This document shows positions 45,279 through 56,218 of a stretch of DNA of 64,000 nt, one piece after another. Below the pieces are notes generated by a model. That model did no database searches. It was not told where the DNA came from and saw nothing but the letters and a program-made list of their open reading frames with translations. The stretch lies in NCBI RefSeq assembly GCF_011745365.1, contig NW_024468916.1, forward strand, positions 1,533,630-1,597,629, given 5' to 3'. Both the position numbers and the translations under genes were made by a program. The first letter of the stretch is position 1; every line of letters begins with the position of its first letter. The stretch comes from Cryphonectria parasitica EP155 (taxonomy: Eukaryota > Ascomycota > Sordariomycetes > Diaporthales > Cryphonectriaceae).

Positions 45279-46805
45279 ATGACAAGACGGACTGCCGCAC
45301 AGCTTGAGGCTGGATTGGAGGGCGAGACTGCCCAAGGTGACAACAGGTCGCCGCCCTCGATGGATCTGCCCGTCCGATCACAGACCGAGAGATTTCCCAG
45401 ACAGCTCTATTCGACGGCCTACGGCATGACCATCAGGAGACCCAACGGCGCCGACGGGATGAAGGCCACCAAGAAAAAGACCTACATCATCATCAAGACA
45501 GACCTCCTCATCCCGGGCGACGGCGAGCCCCTCAGCAACGCGGCCCTCGTCATAGAGAACAATCTCATCGCCTGGACAGGTCCGCAGCCCGACCTCCCAG
45601 CCAAGTACAGCTCCACCCCCCACCGCGCCTACCAGGTTCCCTACCTCATGCCAGGCCTCTGGGACGTCCACGTTCACTGCTCAGGCGACAGCATGACGGG
45701 CGAGGACGGATTCAATTACACGGGCTTCATCACCAACCACCCCACCGCAGCCGGCGCCCGCCTGGCCCGCGGGTGCTGGGAGGCCATCCAGCGCGGGTAC
45801 ACGAGCCTGCGCGACGTGGGAGGCATGGGCTGCGAGGTGGCCAAGGCGATCCGCGAGGGCGAGATTGTGGGGCCCAACATCTACTCCAGCGGAGCGGTTC
45901 TCTCGCAGACGGCAGGGCACGGCGACATGTTCAACATGCCGGCCAGCGTGGTGTACCAGAACCTAGGAGTCAGCGCCCAGGCCGGCACGGGCGGGCACCG
46001 GTTCGGCACGGGCGTCTGCTGCATCGTGGACGGGGTGGACGAGTGTCGCAGGGCGGTGCGGCTGCAGCTGCGGAGGGGGGCGCGGTGCATCAAGGTCTGC
46101 GCCTCGGGAGGGGTCATGTCGCGCGACGACGACGTGCAGCGGGCGCAGTTCAGCAAGGAGGAGCTGGCGGTGATTGTGGAGGAGGCGGCGAGGCAGGGCA
46201 GGTCTGTGGCGGCGCATGCGCACGCCAAGGCCGGCATCGTGGCTGCGGTCGAGGCCGGGGTGCGCACCGTGGAGCACCTCTCGTTTGCGGACCAGGAGTG
46301 CTTTGATCTGATCAAGGCCAAGGGCGCCATCTGTGTGCCGACTCGCTACATCATCGAGTACCTGCTCTCGACGGGCGGCGAGGGCCTGGACCCTGCGAGC
46401 TGGGAAAAGGCCAAGCTGTCGGCGTCGCACCACCTGGAGGCGTACCAGCTGGCCGTCAAGACCGGGTGCACCATCGCCATGGGCACAGACACGCCGCCTG
46501 GGTTCAACGTCGCCATCGAGCTCGAATATGCCGTCAAGGCCGGGCTGAGCAATCTCGAGGCCATCAAGGCCGCGACGGTCAACGGCGCGCTGACGGTCGG
46601 TGAGCAGGCGCCCAGGACTGGTCAGCTCAAGGCTGGCTACGAGGCTGATGTGCTGGGGCTCACGGCGAACCCGGTCGAAGATGTGAGGATCCTGCAGGAC
46701 AAGGCCAAAATCAAGTGGGTATGGAAGGGGGGCAAGATTTACAAGGGGCCAGGTGTTGGGCCTTGGGGAGAGGACAAGTGGTTGGGAGACGATTCTGCGG
46801 AATGA
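45279..46805 (+). CDS. metal-dependent amidohydrolase (imidazolonepropionase/prolidase/ochratoxinase-like)
   Basis: Hydrolyses an amide or cyclic amide bond using two divalent metal ions. Single exon, 508 aa, ATG at 45279; an in-frame ATG further in (MKATKKKTYIIIKTDLL) could be the true start, since family members begin close to that point. All metal ligands of the binuclear amidohydrolase superfamily are visible: H131 and H133 in DVHVH, the carboxylated Lys in CIKVCASGG (about K272), His in AAHAHA (about 313), His in VEHL (about 333) and Asp in GTDTP (about 404). The overall layout matches the fungal subgroup that includes Aspergillus ochratoxinase and bacterial Xaa-Pro dipeptidases, but I cannot assign the substrate. 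No signal peptide, so probably cytosolic. Confidence 0.92.
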   Translation: MTRRTAAQLEAGLEGETAQGDNRSPPSMDLPVRSQTERFPRQLYSTAYGMTIRRPNGADGMKATKKKTYIIIKTDLLIPGDGEPLSNAALVIENNLIAWTGPQPDLPAKYSSTPHRAYQVPYLMPGLWDVHVHCSGDSMTGEDGFNYTGFITNHPTAAGARLARGCWEAIQRGYTSLRDVGGMGCEVAKAIREGEIVGPNIYSSGAVLSQTAGHGDMFNMPASVVYQNLGVSAQAGTGGHRFGTGVCCIVDGVDECRRAVRLQLRRGARCIKVCASGGVMSRDDDVQRAQFSKEELAVIVEEAARQGRSVAAHAHAKAGIVAAVEAGVRTVEHLSFADQECFDLIKAKGAICVPTRYIIEYLLSTGGEGLDPASWEKAKLSASHHLEAYQLAVKTGCTIAMGTDTPPGFNVAIELEYAVKAGLSNLEAIKAATVNGALTVGEQAPRTGQLKAGYEADVLGLTANPVEDVRILQDKAKIKWVWKGGKIYKGPGVGPWGEDKWLGDDSAE

Positions 46806-48273
46806 AGAACTTGGATTTTATTACCTATGTCTAATTTGAAGAAAAAGAAAGAGAAGACAAATCATTGAAATGTAGTGTTTTCCCTCTTAAATTCGTGGTG
46901 TAGAAGGTGATGATTATGACCGTAGTCCTGGAAAGAGGGCGGGAAAGGAGGAAAGGGAAAGGAAGGCTGGCTGTACAAAGGTTGAGGCCGTGGCGTTGCT
47001 CAGGATTATATCCATGAATTCCATAGGACCCTTAAGACTCGAGAAAACCCATCATCTTGCTCTTTTGAATACAGTACACCAGGCTATTTCAAGTTTCAGC
47101 GTGGTGGGATGGGCCAGGCCAGGAGACCGCGGCCCGTCTCAGCACCAACTCAATTATTGCTTACAGTATGTCGCAACCTTTTGGTATGCTTATACGACCC
47201 AGCCAGCAGCAAAACCACCAGCACCCTTTTTCTCTCTTCTTTTCTTTCATTCATTCATCTTCTTCTTTCTTCCTTCTTTTATCGTAGAAAGACAGGTTGT
47301 GCCCAGTCTCAAGATCGTGCACGTCCACGAGACCTTCTGCTGACCGAGGGTAATTACAATCCATCCATCTTCTCCTTTAAACTTTAGCCACAAACCGGAT
47401 CTCCCCTCTCACGCCATATGCAGTAGCCTGCACGAACCTCGTAGAATAAAATTTCCACTGTCACGGGGCAATACGATAATATCAGGACCATGACGTCTGC
47501 CAGCCACTGAAATCAAAGAAACTCGCCTCAAGCCTTGAAAGTCGGTCCCAGTGTGGGCATTGACCTGGCAGCTGAAAGGCAAGCTGCAGGACTCTGATTT
47601 GCTTAGAGGCAACCTGCCCGGGAGGCCAATGACACGGCCAGACGCAGGGCCCAATCTCGTGAGACCCCGTGGGACCCGCCCTCGGTCGACCTGGGCCGAT
47701 CTGGGAGGGCGTCTCGGCGCAGTCCTATTGGACGGCTGGTTTTACTTTTGTGCTTTTTTTTTTTTTTTTTTTTTTAAACGCCAGCTGTACCGCGCCCCCC
47801 TTCCCCCCCAGTGATTGATGATGATGACAAGGTCAGGGCCCAGGGGAGGGGCAATTGTTTTGTTTCTTGGCCACCAGAGGAGGCTTATATTCTGTTTTTG
47901 AAAGGCTGTGGAAGATGTTTGGTTTTCTATGATGACGATCATTAAGAGAATGTTTCTTGAGTTTGTTTTCACTACCCTTGTCTACTCCCACTCCCATCTC
48001 TTTTCTTTTCTGAACTGGTGGTCTCTTTTGCTTCCCTTCTTTTTTTAGTTCTTGTCTTCTCTTTTTGTCTTCTTGCATAGGCTCTAAGCAGGCAGAGTTA
48101 TACTTACAGTGTAAAACCAACCATCATCTACTGCATTCATTTCACTGCATACTACTTCTGTACCCCAGAAACCCTAATTAGCCTTATCATTTTGCGACTA
48201 TTATTATTCTTATTACCACCACTACTACTGCACGTTCCCGTCGTTGTATTGGGCGGCTACGAACCGCTGGGAA
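46806..48273. other. 1.5-kb intergenic region
   Basis: 3' flank of the amidohydrolase gene and promoter of the zinc-finger gene. It has a 22-T tract (47754-47775) and pyrimidine-rich stretches (47220-47290, 47990-48070). No gene supported. Confidence 0.55.
47754..47775. repeat. T22 homopolymer
   Basis: Uninterrupted run of 22 T in intergenic DNA. Confidence 0.9.
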
Positions 48274-50720
48274 ATGATGGATCCCCCACCCAGCCAGCCA
48301 TACAATCATCACCCATCACCCTATGCAAGACCACCACCACCAGCGCCAGGCACAGGTGATGGTGCAACACCGATGGCAGCGACGCGCCCAGGCGGTGGGT
48401 CGCAGCCCAGCGGCAGGAGGAGACCAAACAAGCTCAAGCAGCAAATGTCCGTCGTCGTCCCGCTGAATAATTCAGAGCTCATGTCTTTATCCGCCGCGAC
48501 TCTGTCTTCCTATCCACTCGGCGTCCCAGACACAGAAACAACAACAACAACAACAACAAACATCTCCTCATCACGCTCTGCCGGTTTCGACACAGCCCTC
48601 TACGACCCAAGTTCGGACTCTGTTCATATACTACCGCATAGCCGCCGTCGTCCCCAGGTCCCCACCAAAAATTCCCAGGGGCCACCACCACCTGCACCAC
48701 CACCAAAAGACCTGGATGATTCTGGGATCATTGTCGGCAACGCAAGGTCGAACCGGTCTAGGTTTGTGTATTCGCCGAGCCCGCGGCGCCAGAGCTTTGA
48801 TCTGCCTCTCAGAGACCACCAATTGCCTGGTCAGGAGTCCAACAGCAAACCTTCCATTGCCCCTTTCAACTTGGGTCATATTCGAAACAAAACTGTCGAG
48901 TAAGCCACATGAAACCCCTGTCCTTATCCCTTATCCTTTGCATCACTTTCTCTATCGTTCTTGATTACTTTCTCTTTCTCTATTTTTAATTTATTATTTA
49001 CATTCACTGACGCCATGATTAGCCTCATGTCTCCACCGCCAGGCAGGAAGAGAAGCCAAAAGGCCTTGATAGAGCATGTATCCAGCAAAAGCGTCGACGC
49101 CAATCCCAGTGCGGCCTTGACCAAGCAGATTGCCTCCTCGGTCCTGCACGAGCGGTACGGGAACAGGCGGACAGACGAGACGGCAGCTGAAAGAATTTCA
49201 GATACTTCTTCTGCTGCTGCTGCTGCTGCTGCTCCTCCACGACGTATCCAGGACATGTTGTCGTCGAATAATAATGATAATGATAATGATAATAATACTA
49301 ATAACACAACCATGGGCGACCAGCAACAGCCACCACCACCACGCTGGGGTCTGCCCAGCAACCCGCGATCGTGGATTAATCACTCGAGGTCAACGTCCAA
49401 GGCAACAACGACCTCGTCGTCGTCGTCATCTTCAAGAGCCTCGTCTAGAAGCTCTGGACCGAGGTTTCGGTCGATCATTCCCAGTATCCCGGAGAGCAGC
49501 GGCGGCCCGACGACGATGGAGGATGAGGACGACCCTTTCCTGTACGACAGGCAGGATGAAGTCGATGAGCGCAGGAGCAGGAGCCGAGGACCAGTCGAGA
49601 ACCGTTCTGAGAGGAAGACCAAAGTTGGTGGTGGTGGTGGTGGTGGTGGCAATTTCAACACCGCACAAGGCTACCCATGTCCATTCAGGAGGAGGAATCC
49701 TGTTGTCTTTAATGTTCGTGATCACGAGAGCTGTGCTCGACGCTCGTTTCCCGATATCGCGGAACTCAGGTATGTGCTCTCGCTTCCAACCATGAAGATG
49801 GTATACAAATAAGTGGTGTATTTGATAGGGACTAACATGAAAACCTAGGCGCCACCTGAGAACTGAACACCGTAACCAGAGGGCAACATATCGGTGTCCA
49901 CGCTGCCAGCAGGCCTTTCCTAGCCAGAATGGGCTGAGCGACCACCTCATGGTGCCTCTCGAGGACATGTGTGAACCACGGCCGATGGGACCAGACAACT
50001 TCGCCGAGGTTGGGATCACCGACGATATGGACAGGGCTCTTTCGGGCAGCAGAATTCACACCTGGGTAGAGATGTGGCGTCTTCTTTTCCCACAGGATGC
50101 TGCTGTTCTTGATCCAGGTTCGTTATTCTTCTTTGATTCATTTCTCTCGTTCTTCCCCCCCCCCCCCCTTTTTTTTTTCCATGCCTTTCTGGCTTTCAGT
50201 TCGTGCAGTAATGATAAGCTAACCGCAATCATGTACCAGAAATCCTACCCGTCGTGGAGATCTTCGAGGCAGAGGAGGAATTCGACGACAGTGCAGCTGA
50301 GCTCAAAGATGATCTGTGCGAGTGCCTGAGGCGAGTCCTCCCCGACCAGGCCGGAGATTCCCTTGTCTACAGTGTCCTCGCCGGCCAGATCCAGCTCGTC
50401 TTTGAGCAGCACAGGGCCAAGGTCAATCGGAGATGCCGCAACAGTGTCGCTGTGGGAGGAGACAGACGACCTCCCCAGGACAGGAGCAAGTTCAGACTGT
50501 CTCGCTTCTCGGTCAGCATAGGAAACCAACCCAACATGGCCACCAACAACACCACCAGCCAGCGGTCATCGTACCCCTACCACCCTTCTTCTCACCAATC
50601 CACAACGAGGCCTCGTGGGTCACAGCACCGCCCAACCTTGTCAAGGAGGACCACCAGCATCAGCCCTACTTCTTCTTCCGTCTACTCCCGCTCCTCCTCC
50701 TTCTCTTCCTCGTCCTCCTC

Positions 50721-50762
<42 letters not shown>

Positions 50763-51276
50763 CAACCAGCACCTCCGCACCCGCTCCGTCACCCGCTCCA
50801 GCTCCCTCAGCGTCGAGAGCCCCCGCCTCCCCTTCCGCGACTGGGTCCAGGGCGTCAAGCTCAACCCCAACTCCGTCTCCCCCTGCTCCTCCTCCTCCTC
50901 CTCCTCCTCCTCCTCCTCCGCCACGCCAGCAGGCCAGCGCGACTCTGGGCTCGCCCTGCAGTGTGACGACTGCGGCGCTGAGCCCTGCCAGTGCCCGACC
51001 TATGCGGAGAAGCTCTCGGCGTTCCTGACGCCGGTGCCTGGGGCCGTGGCTCCCGTGGCGCTCTCACCGTATGGGCATGGGGACAGTGATGAGGGGGATA
51101 TGGACTGGGCTACGCAGTATGTGGATGAGGCGTTGTCTGCTGGGGGCGTGTTGACGGCGCGACGGCCGGTGGACGCGAAGGAGGTGTTGGTGGGTAACCA
51201 TCATTATGAGTTGGGGCAGAAGAAGGTGGATGGACAGTCGCCTATGGTTGCGACAGCACAGCCGGCGTTCTTTTGA
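48274..51276 (+). CDS. C2H2 zinc-finger protein with long low-complexity arms
   Basis: Four exons (48274-48899, 49023-49769, 49849-50117, 50240-51276) give 892 aa. The first junction rejoins what look like two separate frames into one protein. The N-terminal about 430 residues are Pro-, Ser-, Thr- and Asn-rich disorder. A zinc-finger pair begins near residue 430. YPCPFRRRNP..FNVRDHESCARRSFPDIAELRRHLRTEH is rebuilt across exon 2/3, followed by YRCPRCQQAFPSQNGLSDHL. This tandem atypical plus classical C2H2 arrangement recurs in filamentous-fungal proteins of unknown role. After the fingers come a conserved-looking acidic region (PEILPVVEIFEAEEEFDD..), then Ser-rich, polyGln (13 CAG) and polySer (TCC) runs. 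Nucleic-acid binding is inferred from the fingers. No enzymatic domain is seen. Intron 3 carries a C14T10 tract. Confidence 0.85.
50722..50760 (+). repeat. CAG microsatellite encoding polyglutamine
   Basis: Thirteen perfect CAG codons in the last exon of the zinc-finger gene. Confidence 0.93.
50886..50919 (+). repeat. TCC microsatellite encoding polyserine
   Basis: About eleven TCC codons in frame in the same exon. Confidence 0.9.
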
Positions 51277-51795
51277 GAGGAGGGGAATGAGTGTGTATAT
51301 AATGTATGGAATCAAATGAATTATGGCTGCGATGGGGTTATGGTTGTTGGGTGCCAGATGTAACATGATGGAGATTCATGTTGGTAGAAGACAGTGTATG
51401 ATTGAGTGAAGAGCCAAACCTGAGATCTTGTGAAATGAGTGTTGTGATGAGGTTGCGTTGGCAGGCGAATTGAAATGGTACTTACGATAAGTCGAGACAA
51501 TCTCGTTGTCCATAGTCGCAGCATAGACTGCTTTAACTTCTTGAGCAGCACATCTCTTTTCTCACTTACTTTACAAAGAATCAATAGGCAGGCACGGCAA
51601 ATGCTACACAGGAAACCTCTCTTGACAGATCATGATCATTTTGACAACAACAACTTCCAACTATGTACATCAAAAGTCTAAAGTAACCAAACCTTTCTCT
51701 CCACAGACATTCAACAAAGTAGCAACATCCAAACAACTACCACATCAACCCAATTCCCAACCCAAGGCCCCTCTTTGCTGGAGCAATCAAGCAAT
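51277..51795. other. intergenic between convergent zinc-finger and AA9 genes
   Basis: Contains both 3' flanks; no gene seen. Confidence 0.6.
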
Positions 51796-53249
51796 CTAAG
51801 CCTTGTTCTGGCTGCTTCTCTTCTTCCTCTTGGAGCAGGTCTTGGCCGAAGAGGACGTCGCGGCCGGGGCAGCAGCAGAGGTGGCAGAGCTCTCGGCAGC
51901 CACGGCGGCGGCAGTCGAGGTAGCAGCGGCGCTGGAGCTGGTGGCCACAGCAGCCGAAGAAGAGCTGGTGACGGCAGCAGCGGCGGAGGACGAGGAGGCA
52001 ACAACAGCAGCAGCGCTGGACGAAGAAGAAGAAGCGGCGGCGGCGGCGGCGGCAGTGGTAGCAGCAGCGCTGGAAGCGGCAGCAGCAGTAGTGGTGGTGT
52101 CGGACGAGGAAGAAGCCACAGATCCAGAGCCATCAGACGAGACGGTCACGTTCTCAGCGGAAGTGCCTTGAAAAAGAAAAGAACAATATGTTAGCATGGG
52201 GTGGTTATTGGGGCAGTGTTTGTGTAACGAGACAGGTCTTCAAATGAAAGAGAGAGGGAGAGAGAGAGAAGGTAAAGAAAAAAACTCACTGTTAAAGCAC
52301 ATTCCATAGTAGGTCTGGTCAACCAGGTTGGGCCAGTGGGAAACGCAAGCCTCGGGCCAGGTCGAGATACCAGGGGCGGTGTAGTTGGTGGGGATGGGGT
52401 AGTAGATGTCAATCTCGATACCAGGCTCGTAGCCAGTGTACTGACCCGGGATCGTGGTCAGAGGGCTGGGGGTGCCGGAACCAGAGCCGGTGACGGTCAG
52501 CTGCGCGCAGCCAATGTAGTACTGGGCACCCTCAAACTCCTCGGCGGCGTGCAGGGCAATGTGCTCGGCGCGGAGGAGGTAGTCGCCAGCCGCGAGCTCC
52601 GTGGGCAGGTCAACAGTGAAGTTCTGGATACCGCTGGTGCCGGGGATGTAGGTGGCCCACTGGAGACCGGCAGAGGTGATCTCATAGGTCGTGAGCTCAT
52701 AGATCTGGAGCACGCGCACATGCCAATGTTAGAGATACTGTATTGCGATTCATTGTAGCCCTAGGGAGAGAACCGGGCAAGAGTAGGGAGAACTCACCTT
52801 GAACCAGTCGCCAGAGCCGTCGTACTGGTCGGCAGTGGTGCCAGAAGGAGCCTTGCTCATCCACACGGACAGAGGGCCAGGGTGAGAGATGGACACATCG
52901 ACAGTGAAGCCAACGTTGTCACCAGGGGCCACCGTGTAAGTCGAGGTCTGAGCCATCGTCGAAGCCACTTTTTATTTACCTTGTTAGTAACGAGAAAGTT
53001 CAAGCTAGTCATGCCTGGCCCACCCAATCACAGAACAGCCGAGACTTGTTACTTACACAGACCACCAGAGTTGCAAATCATGTTGGTGGAAGTGATATCG
53101 GTGATGGGGCTGTTTGAGTTGTTCGTCTGACGAACATACTCGTACGGGCTCGTAATGTTACCATTGACGATCAGGGCCTCGAAGTTGTAGTGGGCAAAGG
53201 CCGCAGGGAGGAAGGCCGCGGCGGCCAGGAAGCTGGTAGAAGAATGCAT
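51796..53249 (-). CDS. AA9 lytic polysaccharide monooxygenase, secreted
   Basis: Copper enzyme that oxidatively cleaves cellulose or related beta-glucans outside the cell. Four exons (53249-53057, 52967-52798, 52704-52290, 52166-51796) give 382 aa. The signal peptide ends AFA just before HYNF, leaving the N-terminal His that forms half of the copper brace. The second copper His is in SISHPGPL (about H93 of the precursor). The remaining active-site residues are visible: His in IALHAA, then Gln and axial Tyr in GAQYYIGCAQL. After the catalytic domain there is no CBM1. Instead a Ser/Ala-rich linker of about 100 residues runs to a short basic end (CSKRKKRSS). No hydrophobic GPI tail follows. The exon 2 acceptor is A-rich, so the residue at that junction (about 65) is less certain. 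Confidence 0.94.
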
Positions 53250-54622
53250 GATGTTGATGATGACAAGACTGTTTCCTTGGTAGAGAGAGAAAGAGGAGGT
53301 AAATCTGAGTTAAAGTTGTTCAGATGTTACTGTTCAAGGATGAGAAGATCTGTGTGTAAAAGAGTGACAAAAGTGTCGGTCCACCAGGGCAAAAAAGAAT
53401 GAACGACGTATCAACACAGTTGATGCGAAGAGAAGGACGTGGCGCAAGCGACACAAATGCCTAGAAAGCAATGGTAGAGAACGAAAGTGCCTGTGAAGGT
53501 TAAAGAAGAAGAGAAGAAGAAGAAGAGAGTCCTCTCCTGATCTTTTTGACGAGCTTGGCGATGACTTTTGTAGGGACAGTCGTCCCCTGAGAACAATCTT
53601 CGATGGCCATCCATCCTCGGCGCGCGTGCCGAACATTCAAATTTCGGATGGCACTGCAGGGCCAAGAGGTGGAGCGAAGGTGGATTTGAAACGAACATGT
53701 TCAAGGGTGTGCATGTTGGTTAGTGACGATAGCCTCACCCAGGAACAAAAACATCTCGGGGTTGGCCCCCTTCGAGGAGGGGCAGCGATCCACATTTTCT
53801 CGGGCTTCAGCGTCTAGATTGGATAGTCCAAGCCAAGGGACCTTCAAAAACCCGATTGAGTCTAGAGCAAAACATCCTGCAGGCATCAAGAGCCTCATTA
53901 CCACGCCTGATGGACGGCCGATTCCTTAAAAGTTTCATGTTTTATTAAAACGGGCGGTTGTTTTCTCGCTTGCACATAGAAACCTCGGATGGCACCGGCG
54001 CCTTGCATAAACAAAACTGCAGTATCCCAGACGTAGCGACCGCCACTTCGCGCGTAGCAAAGATCCACATGAGTTTTTCCGTCAATGGATCACCCCGTAC
54101 ACATCTTAAAGAGTTGTCGCCAGCCCTTATTGTATGAAGGGAGCGAAGGTACTTATTCATTTGTACATTATCCATTCCTCCATTGTATAAAGCCACCCAC
54201 CCACACATAAGGGGCCAAGTTCCCCTGTTTAATATATAAAATAGCCGATGATGCCTCGAAATGGATGCGAATGCGAGACATTTCTACGTCACCCTTCATT
54301 TATCGTTGAATGCGATTCGTAAGAATGGTGGTTACTTTAGGTATATACAAAGGTGTGGGAGGAACAGAACGACGGGTAGAGAGGGGAAGAGAGAAATGAA
54401 ATCTCAAGATCTGGTTATCGTTCCAACTTGATTATAATCATTACTTATTAGGAAGGTCTTTCGATTTTCCTCGGTGGGTGTCTAGTTGGAGGGGAAGAGC
54501 CGTTGCCCCAGAACCCCTTTACTATATCTATACCTATATACATCGAGTCCCATCGCGCTTTATAATCTTAGCAGTCTTCATTTCAACGAATGAAGACATA
54601 AGGTAAGTCATCCCCCCTTGCT
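53250..54622. other. 1.4-kb intergenic, AA9 promoter and amine oxidase 3' flank
   Basis: No gene supported. The left part should hold the AA9 promoter. GA/CT-rich tracts occur at 53505-53530. Confidence 0.55.
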
Positions 54623-56218
54623 CTACTCATCATAATCCACAAAACTACTCACAGGCCACCCATTCACAGCATCGTATTCAGACAGCGGCGTCGTTCCATG
54701 CAAGACTTCATACGACGCCATCGACGTGCCGTTGCCCTTGACCAGCGCCGCGATGCGCTCACCAGCTTCTCGGCCCTCGAACCAAGACCCGTGCAGAAAC
54801 CCGTAGTACTCAGCTGACGTGTGCTCGCCAGCAAACCACAAGGCCCCGACATTCGCCCTCAGGTTCTGGTGCTTCTCGAGCGTCATGCCGATGGGCCAGT
54901 TGCTGTAGCTCCCGTGCGTCCACGACTCGGTCGTCCAGCGCGGATACATGAAGGCGATGGGCTCCGGAATGTCAGCGTCGGGGAACATGGCGCGCAGGAC
55001 CTCGAGCCCTTCCGCCTTGGTCTGCTCGTCGCTCTGCTTCTCGATCCTGTGGGACTCCTCGTCGACAACGGTCCCGAAGATGATATTGCTCCCGGGCAGG
55101 AAGCCAGGTGTCGACAGAGACTGCCACATGGGGTAGTACCCTCTTCGTGTCGGGTCGGCGTACAGGAAATACTGCGTGTCCTCGGGCCAGAACGTCTCGT
55201 TGAACTGGTAAAAGACCTTGGTGTACGTGCCCATCTGGAACTGCTCGATGGCCTCTTGCTTCCACCGTGGCAGCTGCGGCTCAAACTCGACGACATCGTT
55301 CTGCAAGACGCCAAGGGAGAATGTGCAGACTGCATACGAGGCCGAGACACACTCGCCGCTGGAGAAGTAGGCCGTCACGCCCTCGTCGGAGTACTCGATG
55401 CTGGACACATTCGTGTGCAGGAGCAGGCGGGAGTCGTTGGCCTGGAGGTTCAAGAAGGTCGAGGCCTCGCCCACGAGCCACTTGTTGAACCCCTGCTGGT
55501 CGTACACAAAGTTGTCGTTGTCGCCGAATTGGTTAAAAGTCAGGTTGTCGCCTGTGACGCCAAACACAAAGCTGCTCTGGTCGAGCGAGTAGCCGGCGTC
55601 CCAGTCCCAGTTCCACCACTCCACGGCCACCTTCTTCATATCCTGCTTCGGCTTCCATCCCACCAGGCTGAAGCCAGTGCGAGCAGAGGGGTCCTGCAGG
55701 TTCTCCGTCAACAGGTAACCGGCGTCCGCTACGGCGACATCTGAAGCGTCGTCGTACTCGTCCAGGACATGCGTATAATCGTTTGCGCCCGTTTCGTCGT
55801 ACGTCAGGATCGAGTCGTAGTCCGAGTAAGTATTGGTCACGTTCCACTTCTTGGAGAAGGTCCAGACCGGATTCTCGGGGGCGCCGGGGTCCTCAGCGCC
55901 CAGGCCCTGGATCCAGTTGGCCCCGAGCTCGACGACATAGGGTGTGCCGTCTCCCTTGTCACCAAAGGTCGTGTGGTACATTCGTCCGCCGATGTAGTCG
56001 TTCCGATCCACGATGATGAAGTCCGAGATGGAGGCATTGGACAGAGCCTGGGCTGCTGTGATACCAGCAACACCAGCGCCGAGCACGATTACCTCGGTCG
56101 TACGACACGCTGACCTTGTCTCGTGAGCATTGCGCTTCTGCAGGTTGGGTGGCGCAGCATAGACAAGTCTACTGGCCCCCAACGCCACCAAAACATAAGT
56201 GCAAGAGAGTGTGTGCAT
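54623..56218 (-). CDS. secreted FAD-dependent amine oxidase (polyamine oxidase type)
   Basis: Oxidises an amine, probably a polyamine, to an aldehyde with release of hydrogen peroxide. Single exon; the ATG at 56218 gives 531 aa. The frame stays open a little further upstream but without an ATG. The first about 22 residues form a signal peptide. The FAD-binding VIVLGAGVAGITAAQAL starts near residue 43 and is followed by IIVDRNDYIGGRM, the second dinucleotide-binding element. GANWIQGLG lies near residue 100. The C-terminal LWFAGEHTSAEYYGFLHGSWFEGREAGERIA closes the FAD site. The layout and length match fungal and plant-type polyamine oxidases. Secretion suggests extracellular amine use or peroxide production. 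Substrate not determinable. Confidence 0.93.
   Translation of the reverse strand: MHTLSCTYVLVALGASRLVYAAPPNLQKRNAHETRSACRTTEVIVLGAGVAGITAAQALSNASISDFIIVDRNDYIGGRMYHTTFGDKGDGTPYVVELGANWIQGLGAEDPGAPENPVWTFSKKWNVTNTYSDYDSILTYDETGANDYTHVLDEYDDASDVAVADAGYLLTENLQDPSARTGFSLVGWKPKQDMKKVAVEWWNWDWDAGYSLDQSSFVFGVTGDNLTFNQFGDNDNFVYDQQGFNKWLVGEASTFLNLQANDSRLLLHTNVSSIEYSDEGVTAYFSSGECVSASYAVCTFSLGVLQNDVVEFEPQLPRWKQEAIEQFQMGTYTKVFYQFNETFWPEDTQYFLYADPTRRGYYPMWQSLSTPGFLPGSNIIFGTVVDEESHRIEKQSDEQTKAEGLEVLRAMFPDADIPEPIAFMYPRWTTESWTHGSYSNWPIGMTLEKHQNLRANVGALWFAGEHTSAEYYGFLHGSWFEGREAGERIAALVKGNGTSMASYEVLHGTTPLSEYDAVNGWPVSSFVDYDE

Noticed and set aside
51775..52194. Plus-strand Gly/Ser/Ala-rich frames opposite the AA9 tail
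   Set aside because: Shadow of the repetitive Ser/Ala codons in the AA9 linker.
54821..55744. 307-codon plus-strand frame within the amine oxidase gene
   Set aside because: Antisense shadow; the amine oxidase has all FAD motifs on the other strand.
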